A stretch of 10,425 bases of DNA from DASPOJ01 sp049790315 (lineage in GTDB: Bacteria; Acidobacteriota; Terriglobia; Acidiferrales; UBA7541). Made by a program: the position numbers and the translations under genes. Positions 6,765 through 10,425 of this stretch are shown here, piece after piece. How positions within the stretch are numbered: the first letter of the stretch is position 1; every line of letters starts with the position of its first letter. The stretch spans positions 1 through 10,425 of the forward strand of contig JBAQYV010000058.1 of NCBI GenBank assembly GCA_049790315.1. Direction: 5' to 3'. Under the pieces are notes generated by a model. It was not told where the DNA came from and ran no database searches. It saw nothing but the letters and a program-made list of their open reading frames with translations.

Positions 6765-7418
6765 GTGTCGGAACAAAACGGTAATAACAGCACGGTAGAA
6801 GCTGAATTGGATCGCGAAGTCATCCGCTGCAAAGTGTGCGGGCTTGTGCAGTACCGCACGCGCGTGGGCAACTGCCGTCGTTGCCTCCGCCTGCTGCCTC
6901 CGCGTCTGGAATATCTTATTCCACCGCCGGAGCAGCAGGAGCTACCGGGTGACGATAGGCAGCTCTTCGAGAAGTGGCCGAACCGCGAGACGGTGGAGAA
7001 CATCGGGCAGCGTATCCGTCAGTTGCGCGAATCGCGCGGGATGACGCAGAGCCAGCTCCAGGCGCGCTCACGGGTTTCACGGTCCTACTTGTCGCGGATT
7101 GAAAGCGGCCAGATGACGCCGAGCCTCGGCACCCTGGAGAAAATCTCCGAGGCGCTGGGAGTCGGGCTAAGCCGCTTCTTCATCCCCGAATCAAACGGGG
7201 AGGCGCTGCTCGAGGATCCGTTCATCCAAGGATTGCGGCCGTTCCTGCGTCAGCTCGATTGGGAACAGTGGCAGTCCATTCTCAAGCGGCTGCAAGCGAT
7301 CGGCGATCACGTCTCCAGCGGTACCGCGGTGTTGCGCACCATGCCGCAACCACGTCCGGCGCAAGTCGCCACGGGGTTACGCCGGCAGGTGCCTCCCGCA
7401 GCGGCGAATCACCGCTAG
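6765..7418 (+). CDS. Zinc-ribbon / XRE-type helix-turn-helix transcriptional regulator
   Basis: From GTG 6765 the product has 217 residues. The N-terminal part carries a four-cysteine zinc ribbon, CKVC (Cys22, Cys25) and CRRC (Cys37, Cys40). An XRE/Cro-type HTH follows at about 80-139 (IGQRIRQLRESRGMTQSQL, then SRSYLSRIESGQMTPSLGTL). The remaining C-terminal region (about 140-217) is helical then basic and matches no domain I recognise. It should bind DNA as a dimer; targets are unknown. The open frame extends upstream to 6531, but that extension has poor protein character and precedes the promoter at 6654-6682. GAGGA at 6757-6761 serves the GTG start, although its spacing of three bases is short. 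It is divergent from the PadR operon and ends before a clear terminator. Confidence 0.85.
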   Translation: MSEQNGNNSTVEAELDREVIRCKVCGLVQYRTRVGNCRRCLRLLPPRLEYLIPPPEQQELPGDDRQLFEKWPNRETVENIGQRIRQLRESRGMTQSQLQARSRVSRSYLSRIESGQMTPSLGTLEKISEALGVGLSRFFIPESNGEALLEDPFIQGLRPFLRQLDWEQWQSILKRLQAIGDHVSSGTAVLRTMPQPRPAQVATGLRRQVPPAAANHR

Positions 7419-7505
7419 GGGCGCGCGGTCACGACGACCGCGATCGCACAAACGCGCTGGGTGTGTAGAACCACGCCCGACGCGCTGGAAAAATATCAAG
7501 CTTGG

Positions 7506-7552
7506 AGACGGCTCCGTTTTTCCTTCGGGAGAAGCGAGCCGTCTTCTTTTTT
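7506..7552 (+). terminator. Intrinsic terminator of the XRE regulator gene
   Basis: AGACGGCTC (7506-7514) pairs perfectly with GAGCCGTCT (7536-7544). The 21-base loop contains a smaller TCC/GGA hairpin. The stem is followed by TCTTTTTT (7545-7552). It lies about 90 bases after the regulator stop codon. Confidence 0.85.
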
Positions 7553-7604
7553 GCGTGTGCGGAATTTCGGACGGACGAATCCAGCAGCGAAGGCGCGAGA
7601 AAAT

Positions 7605-8777
7605 TTACTCGAATGCGGGAATCCCCGTGATGCGCGCGCCGATGATCAGCGTGTGAATGTCATGCGTACCCTCGTACGTCGAAACCGATTCGAGGTTGTT
7701 CATGTGGCGCATGATGCAGTAATCGTCCACGATTCCGTTGGCGCCCAGAATGTCGCGAGCGCGGCGCGCGGTTTCCAGCCCCATCCAAACGTTGTTCATC
7801 TTCAGCATTGAGATTTGCGCGAAATCCGCGCGGCCTTTATCTTTCAGCCGGCCGCAGTGCAGCGCGAGCAATTGCGCCTTACTCAGCTCGGTAACCATCC
7901 ACACCAATTTTTCCTGCACAAGTTGATGCGACGCGATCGGCCGACTCCCAAATTGTTTGCGCGTCTTCGCGTAGTCGAGCGCCGTGTGATAACAAGCCAT
8001 CGACGCGCCCAGCGCTCCCCAGCCGATTCCATAGCGCGCTTGCGTCAAGCACGAGAGCGGCGCTTCGAGTCCACTCGCGCCCGGCAGTAAATTCGCCGCC
8101 GGAATTTCGCAATCCGTCAGCGTGAGCCCCGAAGTCACCGACGCGCGCAGCGACAATTTTCCATGCACGTCTTTCGCGCTAAATCCCGGCGTCCCTCGCT
8201 CCACAAGAAATCCGCGCACCTCGCCGTCCTCGGTTTTCGCCCAGATCACGGCCACGTCGGCAAGCGATCCGTTCGTGATCCACATTTTTTCGCCGTTTAG
8301 CACGTACCTGTCGCCACGCTTCACGGCGCGCGATAGCATCCCGCCCGGATTCGATCCGAATTGCGGCTCCGTGAGCCCGAAGCACCCGATCGCCTTGCCG
8401 CTTTGCAACCGCGGCAGCCATTTCTCTTTCTGCGTCTCGCTACCATACGCGTGAATCGGATACATCACCAGCGCGCTCTGCACTGAAACGAAGCTGCGCA
8501 GCCCCGAATCGCCGCGCTCAAGCTCCTGCATCGCCAGGCCGTAAGCCACGTTTGACATCCCCGCGCAGCCGTAGCCAACGAGGTTCGCGCCAAAAAAACC
8601 AAGCTCCGCCATCTGCGGCACCAATTGCAGCGGAAACGTAGCCTCGCGATTGTGCTTCTCGATGATGGGAATGACGTTATCTTCGACGAACTGCCGCGCC
8701 GTCCGCCGAACAAGCTTCTCCTCGTCGCTGAGCAGGGAATCAACCTCGATGAAATCCACGCCTGGAAACGTCGTCAT
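7605..8777 (-). CDS. gcdH: Glutaryl-CoA dehydrogenase (acyl-CoA dehydrogenase family)
   Basis: The 390-residue flavoprotein should convert glutaryl-CoA to crotonyl-CoA, CO2 and reduced ETF in lysine/tryptophan breakdown. It is a full-length soluble acyl-CoA dehydrogenase. Glutaryl-CoA-specific features are present: ELERGDSGLRSFVSVQS, with Glu87 and the carboxylate-binding Arg94 at the same numbers as in human GCDH, and CFGLTEPQFGSNP (132-144) for the flavin site. ITNG (167-170) and ARYGIGWGALGA (247-258) also fit. The catalytic base is in TYEGTHDIH (Glu369, human Glu370). The human loop has GSDP where this has GSNP. ATG 8777 aligns with the family N-terminus. No ribosome binding site precedes it, and the putative -10 ends only eight bases upstream, so the mRNA may be leaderless. 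No other lysine-degradation gene is nearby. The residues named favour GCDH over other acyl-CoA dehydrogenases. Confidence 0.93.
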   Translation of the reverse strand: MTTFPGVDFIEVDSLLSDEEKLVRRTARQFVEDNVIPIIEKHNREATFPLQLVPQMAELGFFGANLVGYGCAGMSNVAYGLAMQELERGDSGLRSFVSVQSALVMYPIHAYGSETQKEKWLPRLQSGKAIGCFGLTEPQFGSNPGGMLSRAVKRGDRYVLNGEKMWITNGSLADVAVIWAKTEDGEVRGFLVERGTPGFSAKDVHGKLSLRASVTSGLTLTDCEIPAANLLPGASGLEAPLSCLTQARYGIGWGALGASMACYHTALDYAKTRKQFGSRPIASHQLVQEKLVWMVTELSKAQLLALHCGRLKDKGRADFAQISMLKMNNVWMGLETARRARDILGANGIVDDYCIMRHMNNLESVSTYEGTHDIHTLIIGARITGIPAFE

Positions 8778-8785
8778 AAGCGCCG

Positions 8786-8814
8786 ATTCTAGTGCCCCTT
8801 ACGCCGTTTGTCAC
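8786..8814 (-). promoter_or_regulatory. Candidate promoter of the glutaryl-CoA dehydrogenase gene (leaderless)
   Basis: On the minus strand GTGACA (8814-8809) is followed after 17 bases by TAGAAT (8791-8786). Each hexamer matches the sigma70 consensus at five of six positions. The start codon begins eight bases after the -10, where transcription itself should start. Confidence 0.6.
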
Positions 8815-8868
8815 CACGCGCAAACTGGGCCGCGCGTTCCTGCACTCCGCCCAACCTCCGCAAAGTCC

Positions 8869-8897
8869 TTGACGCGAACTCCGATTCATGCGATAAA
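8869..8897 (+). promoter_or_regulatory. thrC: Candidate promoter for the SAM-II riboswitch / threonine-synthase-type gene
   Basis: TTGACG (8869-8874), then 17 bases, then GATAAA (8892-8897). The start point would be near 8904, a few bases before the first stem of the riboswitch at 8910. The position relative to the RNA element supports the call. Confidence 0.6.
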
Positions 8898-8909
8898 TGC
8901 GGTGTACCA

Positions 8910-8960
8910 AACGTGGCGATTTAAGGCGACTTGCTCCACGTTAAAAACTGCTAAAAGGCC
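8910..8960 (+). promoter_or_regulatory. SAM-II riboswitch aptamer
   Basis: The segment matches the SAM-II class (Rfam RF00521) from memory of its consensus. Stem P1 is AACGTGG (8910-8916) with CCACGTT (8936-8942), a perfect 7 bp. Conserved blocks come in the right order: GATTT (8918-8922) in the loop, CTTGC (8930-8934), TTAAA (8941-8945) after P1, and the hallmark GCTAAA (8950-8955) at the 3' side. The 3' strand can fold back on the loop to close the H-type pseudoknot, for example GGC 8925-8927 with GCC 8958-8960. SAM-II elements bind S-adenosylmethionine and switch off methionine-pathway genes. A promoter lies just upstream. The ribosome binding site is 175 bases downstream, so a separate expression platform is needed (see 8986-9141). 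No covariance-model search could be run. Confidence 0.8.
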
Positions 8961-8985
8961 GGACGCGGTCTCGTAAGAGAATGAG

Positions 8986-9141
8986 CCCTCCGAGCACTTT
9001 GGCGGAGGGATTTTGTGCTTTTAGACCATCCCCCTCCGCAGAAATCGCCAAGAAATCGAGTTTTCCGATCCGGGAGCCGGCACGGTCGCGCTTATCGACC
9101 GCACAGCCCGCGCCCCGGACGGCAATCTCGATAGGGAGGGC
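8986..9141 (+). promoter_or_regulatory. Putative riboswitch expression platform with competing hairpins
   Basis: Four segments have alternating complementarity: A CCCTCCG (8986-8992), B CGGAGGG (9003-9009), C CCCTCCGC (9032-9039) and D GGAGGGC (9135-9141). D is the Shine-Dalgarno sequence of the ATG at 9145. A:B (7 bp, 10-base loop) is followed by ATTTTGTGCTTTT and could act as a terminator-like hairpin. B:C (8 bp using 9002-9009) is the exclusive alternative. C can pair with D over 6 bp, and A with D over 7 bp (8985-8991 with 9135-9141). AGCAC in the A:B loop (8993-8997) also matches GTGCT (9015-9019), a possible second pseudoknot. A small TCTC-GTAA-GAGA hairpin (8969-8980) separates the aptamer from A. 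Which state is ON or OFF is inferred, not shown. Confidence 0.5.
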
Positions 9142-9144
9142 GGT

Positions 9145-10422
9145 ATGGCCGAAACTGAACGCTACGAATTGCGATGTCGCGAATGCGGGAAGCGCTGGGG
9201 CAATCAGGCCCGCTCGTTCTGCGATGAATGTTTGTCGCCTCTTGAAGTCACCTACGATTACGCGACAATCCAGAAAAATCTAAGCCGCGCCTCGATCGAG
9301 GCCGGTCCGCACAGCATCTGGCGTTATCGCGCCCTGCTGCCGATCGTCGAAGACGAATCCGCCTCGCTACCCGTTGGCTTCACCCCGCTGGTGCCCGCGC
9401 GCGGGCTCGGCAAGCGATTCGCCGCCGGTCATCTTTACGTAAAAAATGACGCCGTCTGTTTCCCCACGCTTTCCTTCAAGGATCGCGTCGTCGCCGTCGC
9501 GCTCAGCGCCGCGCGCCAATTCGGTTTCGATGTCGTCAGTTGCTCTTCCACCGGCAATCTCGCCAACGCCGTCGCCGCGCAAGCCGCGCGCCGCGGCTTT
9601 GAGGCCTGGATTTTCGTGCCCGCCGATATCGAGCCCGCGAAAATTCTGGCTACGCAAATTTACGGCGCGCGTCTCGTGCGCATCTCCGGCAATTACGATC
9701 AAGTGAATCGCCTCTGCACGCAGATCGCCGAGCAGCATCGCTGGGGATTCGTCAACGTCAATCTGCGCCCGTATTACGCCGAAGGCTCGAAGACGGTCGG
9801 TTTTGAAATCGCCGAGCAATTGGGCTGGCGCCTGCCCGACAACGTTGTGGTGCCCATGGCCGGCGGCGCGCTGATCACGAAAATTCGCAAAGCGTTCGAC
9901 GAGCTTACGCAGCTCGGCCTTGTCGACGCCAAGCCGGTGCGCTTTTTCGGCGCGCAAGCCACAGGCTGCTCGCCGATCACCAGCGCCGTGAAGGATCATC
10001 AGGAGCGCTTCACGCCGCAGAAACCCTCCACGATCGCGCGCTCGATCGCCATCGGCAATCCGGCCGACGGTTTTTACGCGATTCGCACGATTAACAATAG
10101 CGGCGGCTGGGCCGAAGACGTTTCCGATTCCGATCTCGTCGGTGGCATCGAGTTGCTCGCCGAAACCGAAGGCATCTTCACGGAGACCGCCGGCGGCGTC
10201 ACCACCGCCGTCACGCAAAAACTTCTTGCGCAGGGCCGCATCAGCCCCGAAGAAACCACGGTCCTTTGCATCACCGGAAATGGTTTGAAGACCACGGACG
10301 CTCTCGCCGGCCGCCTGGAAACGATCGAAGCCATCGCCCCGCGCCTGGAAGCTTTCGAGGCCTATTCCGATCGCCTGCTGAATGTTCCGCGCGCCGCCGC
10401 CGGAGCCGGAGCTTCCCGATGA
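9145..10422 (+). CDS. thrC: Threonine synthase-type PLP enzyme with N-terminal zinc ribbon
   Basis: The 425-residue product is a fold-type II PLP enzyme. Threonine synthase converts O-phosphohomoserine to threonine in the cytoplasm. An N-terminal four-cysteine ribbon (Cys11, Cys14, Cys26, Cys29) is usual in this subgroup. PTLSFKDR (107-114) holds the PLP lysine, Lys112. SSTGNLAN (134-141) is the substrate/PLP loop, RPYYAEGSKTVGFEIAEQLG follows in mid-protein, then PMAGGALITKI and the C-terminal CITGNGLKTTDAL typical of threonine synthases. Length is normal. ATG 9145 has GGGAGGG four bases upstream. The SAM-II riboswitch in the leader puts the gene under S-adenosylmethionine control, odd for a pure threonine enzyme. 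A role in making homocysteine or another methionine precursor from O-phosphohomoserine is an alternative. The stop codon overlaps a likely next start (ATGA), so it is probably the first gene of an operon. Confidence 0.9.
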   Translation: MAETERYELRCRECGKRWGNQARSFCDECLSPLEVTYDYATIQKNLSRASIEAGPHSIWRYRALLPIVEDESASLPVGFTPLVPARGLGKRFAAGHLYVKNDAVCFPTLSFKDRVVAVALSAARQFGFDVVSCSSTGNLANAVAAQAARRGFEAWIFVPADIEPAKILATQIYGARLVRISGNYDQVNRLCTQIAEQHRWGFVNVNLRPYYAEGSKTVGFEIAEQLGWRLPDNVVVPMAGGALITKIRKAFDELTQLGLVDAKPVRFFGAQATGCSPITSAVKDHQERFTPQKPSTIARSIAIGNPADGFYAIRTINNSGGWAEDVSDSDLVGGIELLAETEGIFTETAGGVTTAVTQKLLAQGRISPEETTVLCITGNGLKTTDALAGRLETIEAIAPRLEAFEAYSDRLLNVPRAAAGAGASR

Positions 10423-10425
10423 GCG
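10419..10425 (+). CDS. Possible start of the next operon gene (cut by the window edge)
   Basis: ATG at 10419 overlaps the TGA stop of the threonine-synthase-type gene in the classic ATGA arrangement that signals translational coupling. Only two codons are visible, so nothing can be said about the product. If real, it would share the SAM-II riboswitch. Confidence 0.3.

Noticed and set aside
9367..10218. 283-codon minus-strand frame
   Set aside because: It is an antisense shadow of the threonine-synthase-type gene, rich in Gly/Arg/Asp/Ala with no recognisable domain.

Overview
The window is about 60% GC, compact and bacterial. Its gene mix best fits an acidobacterium of the Terriglobia/Acidobacteriae type: a PadR regulator coupled to a permease with an N-terminal helical prefix, a haem c plus copper-monooxygenase fusion, a secreted type B carboxylesterase, and a zinc-ribbon XRE regulator. 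This placement is an inference from gene content; no rRNA or marker gene is present.

Layout, left to right. Positions 24-603 hold a small lipoprotein gene on the minus strand, broken by a one-base frameshift and followed by a plausible intrinsic terminator. Positions 701-2266 (minus) encode a secreted type B carboxylesterase with an intact triad. A 509-base gap follows, with one good plus-strand promoter-like site but no convincing gene. Positions 2776-4122 (minus) encode an exported protein joining a c-type haem domain to a peptidylglycine-monooxygenase-like two-copper domain in which all copper ligands can be found. Positions 4271-5227 (minus) encode an SPFH/band-7 membrane protein close to the plant hypersensitive-induced-reaction (HIR) proteins. 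Positions 5442-6465 (minus) are a two-gene operon, PadR repressor then small permease-like membrane protein, with an 8-base overlap and a perfect 12-bp palindrome over the PadR start region. A divergent gene at 6765-7418 (plus) encodes a zinc-ribbon/XRE-HTH regulator and ends in a clear terminator. Positions 7605-8777 (minus) encode glutaryl-CoA dehydrogenase, apparently from a leaderless mRNA. Positions 9145-10422 (plus) encode a threonine-synthase-type PLP enzyme, with a further gene probably starting in its stop codon.

The most notable element lies in the 367-base divergent region 8778-9144. A promoter at 8869-8897 is followed at once by an RNA (8910-8960) matching the SAM-II riboswitch pattern: an H-type pseudoknot with GATTT, CTTGC, CCACGTTAAA and GCTAAA blocks. 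Downstream, four short segments with alternating complementarity end at the Shine-Dalgarno sequence of the threonine-synthase-like gene. S-adenosylmethionine is therefore predicted to control this gene. That is unexpected for a plain threonine synthase and suggests a role tied to the methionine branch from O-phosphohomoserine.

The genes do not form one pathway. Apart from the PadR/permease pair and the coupled genes at the right edge, the neighbours look like independent transcription units.
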